NCBI GenBank assembly: GCA_031213475.1
Contig: JARUPZ010000020.1
Coordinates: 10,343,562 to 10,407,561 of the forward strand
DNA from: Nereocystis luetkeana
Lineage: Eukaryota; Sar; Phaeophyceae; Laminariales; Laminariaceae
Reading direction: 5' to 3'
DNA: 64,000 bases
This document shows positions 20,647-34,206 of the stretch, in pieces; position 1 is the stretch's first letter; every line of letters begins with the position of its first letter. Under the pieces are notes generated by a model that did not search any database, had not been told where the DNA came from, and saw only the letters and a program-made list of their open reading frames with translations. The translations under genes and the position numbers were made by a program.

Positions 20647-23600
20647 GTGAGTGCATAGGGCCGAGCCTGCTCTCCCTGGGGCGAGTTACAGGTGTTAGCT
20701 TTTGATGGCGAAAGAGTTTCCCGGTGCTGGCTGTGGCGCGTTGTCTTGATTGTTTTTGTACACAGCCTTTTAGAACATACATACCGTACACGTAATAACC
20801 GGATCCCTTCACAGACTTCAGCGGAGGAAACCTTCCACTAGGGAGAGATGGGGGTACGTCTGGCATACCCAGCCGAGATCGACGGCCGTCACCATTGATA
20901 CCTGGGACGATGTCATGCATCGAGCAAGCGGGAAATAAAGGCACGGGGTGCAGCGGTGTTCGTTGTGGGTATGGGGCTTCCAGTCCACAACCCAGCTCCC
21001 ACTCGGTTTGCTCCGTATGGCGACAGGACAGGCAGCACCGCGAAACATCCAACCTTCGGCTACGGAAGCATGACGAGGCAATGCTGCATTCCGTGCTCGG
21101 TGTCCTTACTTTGGTCGTGCTCCCGGTCCTTACTCGTTTCGTGCCGCCAGCCCTTACTTATTTCTTGGTCAAGGGTAGTGCCAGCTCGGGTTGGCGGTGT
21201 ACAACATAGCCCCGCCTCTTACTTCGGTTTGTGGTTTCTCTTGTGCTTTCGTGGGCACTGCAGTTCCTCAGGCACGACCCGACCCGAGCTCGCGTGCACA
21301 GTAGACCTGGTATGTTATTACGTAATTGAATAACACAGCAACCCCGACCGCTTGTAGATTTCACAATTTTGTGCTCCGAAGTTTGTGCCCGAAAACTACA
21401 GCAGCGAAACAGAAAAAGGATCCTCAAATTGTTGTCTCACCAAGGCTGCAAGGACGAGATGTATGTCAGCTTGAGAGCATATCGCAGGGAAGTGCACCGC
21501 TGCTTGCTGTGGTTCACCTAGCGAAGCTTCTCTCCTTTACGAGCACAAAACGCCCTTTTCAGTTTAGCCTGCTACTGCTGAGATCGGCTCTCTCGCGAGA
21601 ATTTCTCGTCAGAGTGGTACGCACGACCACCGCTAAAGTAGCCGCTTTCACAGAGCAACGTGACAAATTCACTTAATTTTTGTACGTACGAATTCTTTCT
21701 TTTCGTTTTCGACGGCAATGTTCCGGTTCCTCTCCCAACTTGTTCCGATGATGAATGCCAGTAGAGAACATCTACCCTGCTCCAATAATTATCTGTCTGT
21801 GCGCATCACATCTTGACATCGCGCCGAGCGAACGAACTTACGGAATATGGACACAGCAGCAGCCACGTGCTCTCATGCTGCTGCAATATCTCGGCACGTG
21901 AGTACTATTTACTACCAGGTATTTACTATTAATACGAGTATTTACTGGTATTGATACGAGTACTACGAGTACTGCTGTACCTGGTATCTGGTATCTGTAA
22001 AGCGTACTCGTACGGTAATTTCTCTACCTGGTACCTGGTATGCTATTTCTGTCTTGAATTTTTGCCACCCTTCCATCGCCAAATGATTATGGAAAAACCC
22101 TGAAAACAAACTCGTTCGAAAACCTGCTTTTTAGTACGTTTTCGCGCCGCTATTCAAGTGAGTGGATAACTCTCCCTTGTCTTGCTCCATGTATTCGTAC
22201 TTTGTCCACAAAACGCGAAAGTGTGTGCTGTTCCAATTCGATTCGGAATGGTTTTTGCTTTGTTTGATTCCTGTTTTCATGGACAGAGATTGGAATTACT
22301 ATCAAGTACCAGGTAGGTCTTTCCGCAAAATCGTTTCTTATCGCACGTATTCCAAGTAACCAAACTGCTGCAGCTGCCCACGTGCAAGATTTTTCCGATT
22401 CTGAAGCCAAGTAGGTTGCCCCCAGACTTACTTACGGAAAGTGGGCGCACTGGTGCAGTTCGAAAGTGTTGCTGGTTTGAGCGACGGGGATTGAAGACGT
22501 CCGTCTGTTGGGAATGGGAGTTCCGCAAGACAACTGTATTGCGTGGCTCGTCGTATCTAATCTGATGATTTACGAACCCTTTCTTCCGCCGCTTCCGACC
22601 GCACCAATTTCCTATTCTAATTCCAAGTAATTTGTCCCCATGGTGTGAAACGTGTGGTCTGTTCTCAAGTGTCGTTTTTATTTGAGCGACGGAAATTGAA
22701 AGCGGCCACCTGTGGGTCTTTCCGCAACACAAATATATGCGGTTCTTATTGCATTCCTATTGCATGTATTTCAAGTGCCGATGGCCACCTGTGGGTATTT
22801 CCGTGACGTTAGTATATGCGGTTCTTGCCGCATGTATTTCATGTGTCGATTCTGCTGTTCCTTCCATTAAGTTTTTTTCAGCTCTGTCAAAGTTTGCCTG
22901 AGTATTTTTTCCCCGGTAGTATAATAATATGAATGCTAATAGTTGTTCCTAAGGCGTAAACTGGGGTGGAGTTCGAAGACTGCCACCTTTTGGTTTTTCC
23001 GCAACGAACATACCAGGTAATGCGTTTCTACCGAGTAAACCGAAATCCCATCCTGCTACTGCTGTAATGGCTAAATAGTTATATACATGTACCGCCTCCC
23101 TGTCCTGTTTGCATTCCTTGTATTGACAACGATATCGTTTTTTTTATAATATTTGTAACGAAATGACCATTATTTAATCTAACATTTTTTTACTTTGCCC
23201 ACTTGCCCGATGTAGGTTTCCTTCGACGAGAAGATGGCTTTCGTTTACGACATCGCACCTAAGGTTAGGATCGCCGGAAGCGGATTCGGCACCCTGGACG
23301 CTGCGGCGCTGAAGCTTTCTTTCGCGCCCAAGCTGAAAGTGGGTAAGGACTACACGGTCGAGGTGCAGAGCTCGACGGTCATTGTGCTCTACCTCAAACC
23401 CGGAAAAAAGTGAGTTTCGAGTTTGGACACGTGGGAATTGATTTTCGAGTTTCGAGTTTTGTTGTTTTAAACATACCGTATTCTAGTGACGAGTACATAC
23501 GAATTGTTTTTTCGTTGGTTTGCGCTCTGTGTGAGTTCGCATGACACGTTTATACTGCTGTGGTACGAGGCATGCGATTTTCAATAGCTTCTGCTGCTTG

Positions 23601-26600
23601 GTGTGTGTTGTTTTGCAAGCGAATGATGTCGATGAGTAGAGATCCATGGTCTTAAGGGGCGAGAGCCTGCCGGCGGCGTCCTCCCAAACCTGTGTGTGTG
23701 TGTTTTTTTTTGCCATTCGAGGCGGATGGAGAAGTGTTGTCTCCTGTTTTGTGCAAGCCGGTGGCCAAATGTTTTTTATCATACGCCAGGTCAGCTCCCG
23801 CCACATGACACCGGCCATGGTGTGAAGATGGTGACTCTAGGGTGGGTCGGAGCCCCTGACGAGCGCACTCTGTTCAGAATTCATGACGCAATCGCTGTTT
23901 CTGTTAATCGATGTCTGTCGAGGACTCGGAATCTCGCCGCTTCGACCCAAAGATCGGCGTGAGTTTTTCTCTAGCCCCAGATTTGCTTTTTTCGGGCTTT
24001 TCCAAAAGTTAGGATTTTATTTTTTTGTCAGCGAGCCCATAGGAAGCGTGTTCTATTTTTTTTGCTAGGGTATCTTTGAAATTCAAACGTTTTATTTATA
24101 CGTCGCTTTCCCATTGGCATAGGTCTAACACATTTTTTTTTCCCCTTTTTTTAGTACCTGTTACTTTGACGAGTATTTTGCACCAATACGTTGAAATACG
24201 AGTATGTGATTTGAAAAATAAACTGGTACCTGGTATTCGGCAAATCGATGTTTCGTTTTTGTTATTTTTCGGGTTGTCCATGTGCTCTGTGTAGAGTAGC
24301 CAGTCGGGGGAGCGGTGAGAACTCAAATGCGGTCGATGAGTTTTTTTTTTTGTAAGTTGTTGTCACCTTAACTCATCGCCACAACACAAAAAATGTAATC
24401 CGTGGTTTTAGGACAGGCTCCAATAACTCTCGGGAGTAAAAAAAAAACTCGGGAAAGAAGAAGAAATTGGCGTGGACACCCGCGGCCATGTTTTTTATTG
24501 TAGTATTAAATAGTTCGGTTTGTACATTGATTCGTTTCATGTGTGCGTTGTGTGCGCCTCAAAGATGTCAGAAGACAGCACTTTCACCCCTCGACAGACA
24601 GCAAGTTTACCTTGCCTCGCTCGACTGACACCGCACTACGAGTACCATACTGGGTTTCAGTGTTGAGCACTCGGCCCTACACCCTCCCCAGCGCACGTTG
24701 TGCGTTGCTTGATATGTATCCTGGTATCTTTGGTGCGCCTTTTGGTTTTCCTGTATTTCTAGGTGTATGGTGTTCAGATTAAACCGTTCCTTCTACCCGT
24801 CGACAACCAGCACAGCCAGTGTCCGTGCGGATTCTCCAATCCTAGAGAGTGACAATATTTACTTTTAATAGTGTGTGCTGCAATATATACCGTATAACAC
24901 GGATGATAGCACCCCCCCCCCGCCCCTTATGAGAGCCTTCGGCGGTATATTTTTTGCATATATTTTTTCGATCGTCACTTTATCACCGGGAGTACGTTAG
25001 ATAGCACACCTCCTTCGAAGGTACGCCTGACATCAAACAAAAAAATCACACCCAGACACCATTCACCAATAACATGCACGGCTACGGATATGGAAATCGA
25101 GTATCGGGACAACTGCTGCGCCCGATGACAGTGGGCTGGTCGAGCCTGCGCCCCAGACCAGGCTCAGACCCCACCGGTACCTGCTGCTGCCGCGCCTCGA
25201 GCGAGGATCACGTCTTTTTTTTCCGGGTCCTCTCCTACCAGTACTCGTACAGTACCGCTACTGGTATTGGCGCTCACTCCTGCCGTGGCTCACACACCGA
25301 CGACGGGTACTAGTACCGGTGAAGCGCAATAAGCTCTGCCAGAAGCGCCCGACATTTGAGCCACAGGGCCTGCAATCTGTTCGGTGTCTGGTAGCACTCC
25401 CTGGTGATACAAAGACAATTCCGCCACGTAGCACACCTCGTTATCACGCACGCCCCCGGTCATCTGGCTGAGTCTGTTCGCACTCGATGGCAACCGACGT
25501 CCCGTTATCACACCCCCTCGTTATCACACACCCCAGCCGCGGGGCTCCTGTGCATGGTGCTTATCACCGGGGTTACGCTAGTTACCACACCCCCTTATAA
25601 AGGCACAGCACCCCGCCCCGGACCCCCGGTAACTATATTTTCAAAGGTCAGGAAGTTATCACCGAGGTGTGCTTTTATCCGTGTTTTACTTGGAAAACAT
25701 ATTTTTAAAGGTCAATATGTTTTTGCTGGGGCGTGCTTCAATTGGGGTTATTCGGTACTCGTTCGTGCAAGACCCACCGCTGTCCGGCGAGTCCAGACTG
25801 GCCCTGCGGCCGGTCCGTTTTTTTCAAGCGCCACACGAGGAGAGACTATATTCTGGTTGAAACACCATCTGGTTTTCTCGTGCAACACAATCGTCATCTG
25901 ATCAGCTGATCAGTCGAGGCTGGCCTTTCGGCCGGCGGTGTTTTTTCAAGAAAAAGGCCTCTTGAGGAGAGGCTCTAATTGCAATACCACCTTCTGAATA
26001 TCCTCGTGCAACACAATTGGTTGTATGATTGGTTGAGGCTGGCCTGTCGGCCGGCGGTGTTCTTTCGGAAAGACGCCTTTGAGTAGAGGTCCCATCTGCA
26101 GTACCGCCTTCAACACAATCGGTTGTCTGATTGGTCAAGGCTAGTCGACGGGCAGGTTCTTATGGAAGGAGGCCCCTTAGGAGGGACCCTGATCGCAATA
26201 CCACTTTCCAAGTATACTCGTGCAACATTGCTGTCTGATCGGTCCAGGCTTGCCCTTCGGCTGGTGGTGTTCTTTCGAAAATACGCCTCATGCGGGGAGG
26301 CTCTGATTGCAACACCGCCTGATAGATTCACCCATGCAGGAACACTTTTCGAGTAGTTGAGGCTGGCCTTTCCACCGGTATCTTGTTTCCGATGTAGACG
26401 GCTCCTGGGGAGAGACGCTTGTTGCGACGCCGCTTTCCAAATTTTCTTGGGGAACACCTCTGGTGTCTGATCAGCCGAAGCTGGCCTTTCGGCTGAAGGC
26501 ATTATCTTGACAAAACTCCCCCGAAACACGCCTCTTTCTCGCTCTCTGCCCGCCTCGAGTACGGGCTAGTGTCGAGGCCGAGGTGGGTCTGGGCTGAGCG

Positions 26601-29600
26601 ACTCACGAGATTGAAAATAACAAAAAAGTGCTGGCGGAGATTATTTGCCTTGTGGTGTGCAACCGCTTGACCGCCCCTGCCGACCTCAAGCCCTACAGAG
26701 GAAAGGGGTTTGGGGTTCTTGGGTCGGATAGGGCGTCGGGGTCGACGTGCAAGATGAAAATTTGACGAAGCTACTTGATATTTTGAAGCGAAAGCCTTTC
26801 GCAGCATGGCAGTGGATGGTACGGGAATTCTTCGTTTTTTCGACGATATTGTTGCCAGTATGTTGCCCGCCTGCACTCGCTGCTGTCTAAAGCCCTGTAG
26901 CAACCATAGTGACGTCAACACAAAATAAGTTGAGCTGTCGGGAGAACAGTCTACCGCCAGTGGCAATGCAGACAAACGTGTACATGATATGCTGTTGCTA
27001 CTATCTGTGGAGAATATTATAATGGTGGATATTACCAGGTGTGAAGTTACTTGCAATACTATTAATAGTGTCCCCCGATTTATGACATGACTCGAAGCTA
27101 CTGCAACACAACGACAAAGGTACGGGCAAACAGCATACTAAGCAGAATGCTAACCCAACTGCGCAAGCCTCATGTTGCTCTTTGGGTGTTCCCGCAAACC
27201 GTTGGACGAACTTACATGTGATGTTTGAGGGGGGAATTAGAGATCTAGACTGACCATAATCATGATTTGTACCTGGTAGGTGTTGTCTCTCGTTTATCGC
27301 CAATTGGTATCAACTAGTATTAATATTAATAATACTATGCTCTTGTATCATTCATGTTCATAGCATCAACTACTGTTATACAGTAGGACCTGGTATCGCC
27401 AATTGCGAGAGGACCCAGAGGTCGAATCATGTTACCTTATGATATACACTCCACCAGGGAACGCGAGCAATGTTGAAATTCGTGCATCTTCTTCACTGAT
27501 GGCAATAGCAAGAGTTCAACGCATATTCGAAGGGTATGTTCTGTATATAGTGTGCGTATAAAAACCGGACCCGGGGTAGTTCCCAGGGTGTTATCCCCTT
27601 TAGAACCGCAGTCCCGTTTTGGGGACAAACTACTTGAAATTTGACTGGTTTGTCCCCAAAAACGGGACTGCGGTTCTAAAAGGGTTAACCGTACCCGGAA
27701 TTTCGAAGTGCTGTACGACATTCAAACCAGTACCCGAAATTTCTGTAAGTGCTTAAGACATGATATCCGTATCTTGAATCCACAAACGCTGCAAAACGTA
27801 ACCTCGGTAGCCTTTGTTTACTCGCGGACGGTACAAGTAGAATAGCCTTAATGCGTACAACAGTTTTTTTGGTTGTTTTGAATCGTACGGATACCATACG
27901 ATACAACTTATGTCAGCTGGAAACTCGACGAACTTGGTCGAGAGTCGGCAGCAGCCTGTGGAGTGTCGATACTAGACGCGACCGTTTTTTGTCGTAGCTC
28001 AGCAAGGGGGAGGCTCTAGTCATAGCCTCAGCAGCATCCTTGGGGATAAGCCGCGGCCACAGACGTCGTCTATTCCCCACCCCGGTTCATGTCTTCATTT
28101 TCATGTTTTGAGGGGGCAAAGCGATAGGGTTCGTTCAGCATTCCCGCTGCCGTATATCGGGGGGCGAATGTTGACAACTCGCGCTCTCGCACACTTACTT
28201 GACTCAGTAACTTCTCGACATCAATGGTTCGACTCAAATCGACATACAGTCGAAAGTTTCTATCTAAAGCAATCTGTCCCGGATATGTTGACTGCGCAGC
28301 TTGCGTATTCCCGATCCGTACCTCGTGTGTTGTACCAGTATGCACGCAGTGTGGGGCCGCTGAGAAAAAAACGCCCATCTGACTTGAAACCTCCTTTCGA
28401 CACTTACCTCAACCTATGAGAGCGACATTGAGCTTACCGGTAGCCTCTTTTCAAGGGTTTGGTGTAGCGATCGCCGCTCAGCGCGATTTTTTTTTCCCAT
28501 TTGGATTGGCATCGCCTTGGGCGCTCCTAATTTATTGGACGTTCTTGCTTATTCGTCGTTATATTGTGTACCGTTCAGGTAATTCAATTTTTTCGTCCCC
28601 GGTGGCTTAGTAGGTGGTCCGCGTGCCTGTCAAGATCGATTTCATGGGTTCGAGTCTCACCGAGTGCATGCTCGTACGGTAGGGGCTTTTTGTAGCATAA
28701 AAACTGATCGGCGGAAAGCGCGAGAGCGCGAGTTAGCTACATCCGATGAAAATCGACAAGCAGAGGGAATGTTGAAACCTTTGCGCGACAACGAAAAATA
28801 AAAGCACGTACCGGGGGGGGGGGGGGGGGGGGCGACGCCTGTGACCACGTCTTGTCCAGAAAATGGCTCAGGGTAAAAGCTCCTACCAGTACGAGCTACC
28901 AGGTAGACTGTAAAGTGAGAGTGATCGTTGAACAAATTATAAAAAAAATCAACGCGATGCTAACGCGATGCTAACATCGCAAGACTGCTGAAAGCAGAAC
29001 AAATACACCCAGGTATGTAGCTTGGAGACTTGGGAGACCTCCCGATGCGGAGAAACCCCGACCCCTTTGGATTGACACACACGCTTTGGATGCGGAGGAA
29101 CCCCGACCGTTTCCGAGTGACCAACGGGGAACTCGACTGCTCGTACTAGTTACGCTTGACTGTCACCGGCCATCAGTTGTAGGCCCTTAGTGTGGTATGA
29201 GTACGCTGTACCTCTATACTGCTGTTGGTAGACATGATTATCACACCCGACTAAACAGCGCAGCTATCAAGGGCACCCTATTAAGCGGTCGCTATCGTAC
29301 TACACATGTCTTTCTGTTTCTCTGCGAACATCCGCGAAGCGCTTGATCGTTATTACTGTTGAAAACTTTCGCGCGGAGGTGCGATCGTTGCTCGGCGCTT
29401 GCTTTCTCAACTACGGAGTTTGCCGTACGATGTTCAACATCTTTCTAGCAAGCTGTCGACCAGATATTCCCGAAAACAAGCTGTCCGACATGGACAAGCT
29501 TCATCGTTGTGGGAGCTTTCGAGCGCTGAAAAATGACCACAACCAGTGCGACCAAAAGCAAGGCGCCTAGCGGTAGGCATACCATAGAAGCTCTCTATGT

Positions 29601-32600
29601 GCCGTACATTATACCAGGTACATTATACCAGGCAGTACACACGAGGTACTTTCGTCGAGTAAGAGTGTTGGTATCGATGTACTCGGAGGAATAATTGGTA
29701 CGGATCAGGGACCCTGGGTGCGCTAGATGTATCGTTGATACGCTTTCCCGGAAGTAATGTTTTGCGGGGTAACGTCGACCCACCACCGTACCTCTGGTGG
29801 GGGGATTATAGCTTGACTCCGGAAGTAGTGTTTTGCGGGGTGACGTCGAGCCACTACCGTGCCTCTGGTGGGGGGGTTGAGGGCGGCAAATACCCGTGTA
29901 ATTTCAGTGTCGGCCCCACTTCCGTGTCATAGCCCCACTGTATTCAACTCTGTAGAGATATGGCCACACGTGTGTACCACGTACGTAGCTCTCGTTCGTT
30001 TGCCGTCTCTTCGTCTTTGGTTTGATTGCTGCAGCAACAGCAGTAGTTGCTATCGTGTACGATCCCACTAAGCGCCGCAATAGAGAGGTGCAGATGTATG
30101 CACAAAAAAGGGACACCTCTTGTTTGTATGCGGATACACAGTTGAAGGTAGATGAACAACGTACACTGAATAATTTACGATGCCTGGGCTCGTTGTGTAT
30201 GATACTCCTCCACTGCGGTGTATGTGCATGCGGTTCCGTTCGTGTGCTTTCTGGCTTACTCGTGCTGTTCTGCTATGCTCATGCTGTGCTACGTTATACT
30301 GCGGTACAACTACCGCAGGTGGATGAAGCTCGAACCTGGGTCATCACCCACCGGCCTTTACCTGTCTTCTGCCAAGTCTGGCGATGACAGCCTGCTGGAA
30401 GACTCCGTTCAGGTCAGTCATTTTTCGAGTCATTCCCCTAGTAACTGAGTCGGTCAAGCCACTAACTTGAGGCATTTGTTTAGGTGCTCACTCGGTTATC
30501 AAGTTACTTGGCCGGTTACCAGGTCAGCAATTCAGTCGTTCGTACTATGTTTCTCCTTGCAGGTCAGTCATTTAGCTGTTTTAGTCATGCGTTCATGTTC
30601 TCGGTTAGTTCCTGAAGTCCGTTACCTTCAGGTATTTACTCCAGTTACTCGGTCAGTAACCCAGTATTTCGGTCGCTCATGACCTGATGAAATACTGCGT
30701 GCCAAACTGGTACCTGGTAGTGACATAAATCAGTTCCGTAGCCACTCATTTCACCACCCAGTTAGATCGGTTATTCAACCAGTTGCCCAGTTATTCAGTT
30801 CCCAAGTTACTCAGTCAGCTACTCGGAAGTGAGCAGTTACTCGATCAGTTTGGTATTCGTATCCTTTCCCTAAGAGTACGCGCAGGTCAGTATTTGACCC
30901 CGTTACGCCGCCGGTTGCGAACAGCTGTTCAATGTTTATGAATTACCGTCTTCCAGTTACTCAAGGTGCTTGTTAGGGCACACATGTTACTCAGTCAGTT
31001 ACTCGATCAGTTCCTCTGTCAATACAGTTACACAGTCGCATCCTGCCCGAAGCCTACACACGGGTAATTTATTTACTCAGTCATCATTCTGTCGGCCAGT
31101 GATTGACTTAGCCCACGTATTGTCTGCAGTCGAAGTAGCTTCTTCATGGAGTATATACTAGTGCTATTATACGTGTTGTTTCCCTTGCTGTGGTATCTGG
31201 ACGAAGGTACCTATTATCCACGGACCTTGATATCCGTATGTACTTCCTGTACCGGGTTGGTATCATACATGATGCCGCCTGTGGTATCCATCTGTACGTA
31301 AACGTACCCATTATATATCCCGCATATCACTGCCTGTACAACATATCATTTACCGGGTATCGTGAAAATCCGGGCATCGGGTTGTACCCGGTTGTCGGGT
31401 AGTACCCAAGTAACCGATAGCACCCGGGTATCGAGTTGTACCCGGTTATCCGGTAATACGGGGTTATCCGGATAGTACCCGAGTATCGCGTAACACCCAG
31501 ACATGTTTTTTTTTTACAGTAGTATCTTCGTGAAGACATGATAATCTGGCGTTATTCTTCCCCCTGTTTAATAATAACTCCTCCATTAGGAGTACGAGCG
31601 GTGCTCCGTTTCGAAAGGGATGCGTGGTCAATGATGAATTGATCACGTGGTCAACGATGAATTGACCAAGAAAACCAACTATTAATAATGAGCACCCCAA
31701 CCAGTTTATGACCGTCATATATCAAATTGTTTGTTTTTTTTCTGGTCTGTACAGATTGCGACCATCGTAGCGTCACCTACGGTAGAGGCTTCTTCCAAGG
31801 AGGTGTACATGAAGACCACGCCGAGACTCGTCGTCAACGGGACCAACTTCAACCCGAAGAACACTGAGCTGTACTTCGACCCTCCTCTTCAGGAAGGAAC
31901 AAACATCCAAAAGCAGGTGCGATAAAAAAATACTTTCCAATATTTGACACCACTATTCCACCAGGATTAAACACCTATCACGTCCCTTTTCTGCGAAAAA
32001 TATGTACATCCCAAATACCTGATGCTGCGCGCGATACGTCATTTTTTTTTATCATTGTTTAGACACGCGAGCAGATGAGGAAGTGTGTGGCTCACCTCTA
32101 CTGCATTCCCTTGGTGGGCCATATTTTTTCCTGAGCGAGGGAAGGCGCTACCGGCGGTAGGATGGATCACTTGCGATATATTGTTGTTTTATTCCCTTTT
32201 CCAGCTCATTCCCTCCCGTAACTTGAGGTTAGGTATGAGAATGGCGCGCTATGTATACTTCCCCCTCCCCGTTACTGTCATTCGTTTTTATCCAGAAAAG
32301 TCCAGCATCCATCCACCTTCGCTAGGTTAACGCGGAAAGTGTTATCGTGATTGAACCGATTAGATTTGATAGTGATTTCGTGAAAAACGTTTCTTTGGGT
32401 CCTACCAGGTATCGAGGAATATCGCGTACCAGGGTATTTTGTTGATTTAAAACGCACTTAGAGGTCAACCAACAAACACCCGAGGGCGACCTACGAGGCA
32501 AGCGACGGCCCGCGTCCGCCACGCGACGCAGCCAGCGGCCTTTTTTTTTCGCTGGCACCACCACCTCAGAGGCTATCGCTCTCTGAATGCCTTGCCTGGC

Positions 32601-34174
32601 TGGCTGGCGCAGCCCCAGAGCCCCACGCAGGCAGCAGCGACGGGGATACAGCGATTGAACGTATAGGCGAAGTCGCAACCTGGGCGGTGCTCGTGCGGTT
32701 TGCGAGGCAAAGAGGGATGGAAAACTGGGTTCGGGACGGCCGTGTAATTAGTTTATTTAGGCGCCGGGGGTGGTCTACTCTGTGCTAGGGGCCATCGGAC
32801 CTCGCGTTGCGGCTGCTCCGTTGGCCCTATCTCTCGGCAGTGATGGGTCTCGCTTCCCAAGCAGGCCACGACACGGCTCAAGTTTGCGTGGCTCGCTTTG
32901 GTTTCAGGGACATGCCACGGCCAGTTGGACAAACCCCCCAAATAGAATAACACGAAGAGCAAAATATGTCCCCAAAGATACTTTCGTCGAATTTGTTGTT
33001 TTCGGATTTTCGATTCAAAACGCCAGCTCAATGATTTAATTTCCACCAATCAGAGGCGAATCAAATCAAAACGAATTTTTATTTTGGAAATCCAACTTCA
33101 AAGAGTCCTCGTTAATACGGGCCCCAATCGATTTCTGCATGGCAATTTTCAACTTTTTCAAAAATCCCTTGTGCTCGACCTCGTGAAACCGACGTCACCA
33201 CGTACCGGCAGGCGGTAGTGAATGAAAACAATAAAAGACTAAAAGCTGTGAGACCGAATCTGATTGGTACAACTTTTACAACCTTGGGGGGCTTAACATC
33301 TTCCTGCTGACACGGGATAACTGAGGGTATGTATTTCACTACCCACAGCGGAAGGCTGCCTGTGCAACAGCAGTGCGCCTGGTGAAAATAGATGAGCATC
33401 AGCCAAAAATAGGTATACCTACGCGTTTTGGGCCAATATTAGGTACACTGCGCATTGTACCCCATACAGCTTTCTGGCGCCCTCTGATATTTGGCATGCG
33501 CTCCTCCGTACAACGAATGGCTCAAAAGGCCAAGGTAGACCTACTATCAGCTACCGGTATTCCACTTCCGTGTCACCTACCTTTGGCTTCGGTTGTTCCT
33601 ATAAATCGCTCGAACGATCACTTTCTCGCTACTGAAACAGAGAGACAAAAAACACTGCGGAAACAGCCCGAACGCAGATGACACCGCAGACAACACAGTC
33701 CACCCATTATTCTGTACTTCACCCCCAATCCACGTATCCGAACGTTTTATACTTATTCGAGGCGCTCAGCTTTGTGTAGTGCTCTCATATTTCCCTTGTT
33801 TTTAACAGACCTAGTGGCGGCCTTGGTAGCATAATACTACTGATAATTAGTATGTGAACCCGTAACCATTTTCGCGTACTCGTAAGATGCGTATGATAGG
33901 TGGGGCATGTCGTATCACGCACGATGACATTGGCATTGCTTTGCGCACTGCTGTGCTTCCTGCATACCTCGTACGTGGCAATGTACTGCTGTGCTTCGGC
34001 ACAATTCGATGCGAGTCGACGAGGGAAGAAAAGGCTGAAATCTTCTCGCGATAAAAATGAAGGCACGTACCGTAGCGGGAAGGGGGGAGAAGAGCCTGCT
34101 ATGTGACCCCGGATCTGAGTTACGAGTTGGAAGGAGAGAGAGAAGAAGATGTGCGAAGATAATGAATGGGATGG

Positions 34175-34206
<32 letters not shown>

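Noticed and set aside
20444-21052. Long open frame on the minus strand (202 codons)
   Set aside because: It overlaps the signal-peptide exon and its donor on the other strand, has no motif, and reads as a composition shadow.
25902-26529. Overlapping minus frames with repeated peptides
   Set aside because: They follow the 115-bp satellite units and drift between frames from unit to unit, so they are not a repeat protein.
28598-28680. tRNA gene
   Set aside because: A and B boxes are present, but the acceptor stem does not pair and two more copies carry the same body, so it is a SINE head.
30022-30387. 121-codon plus frame ending in exon 3
   Set aside because: Only the part from 30,319 fits the gene by splice site, phase and repeat pattern; the rest is intron sequence open by chance.
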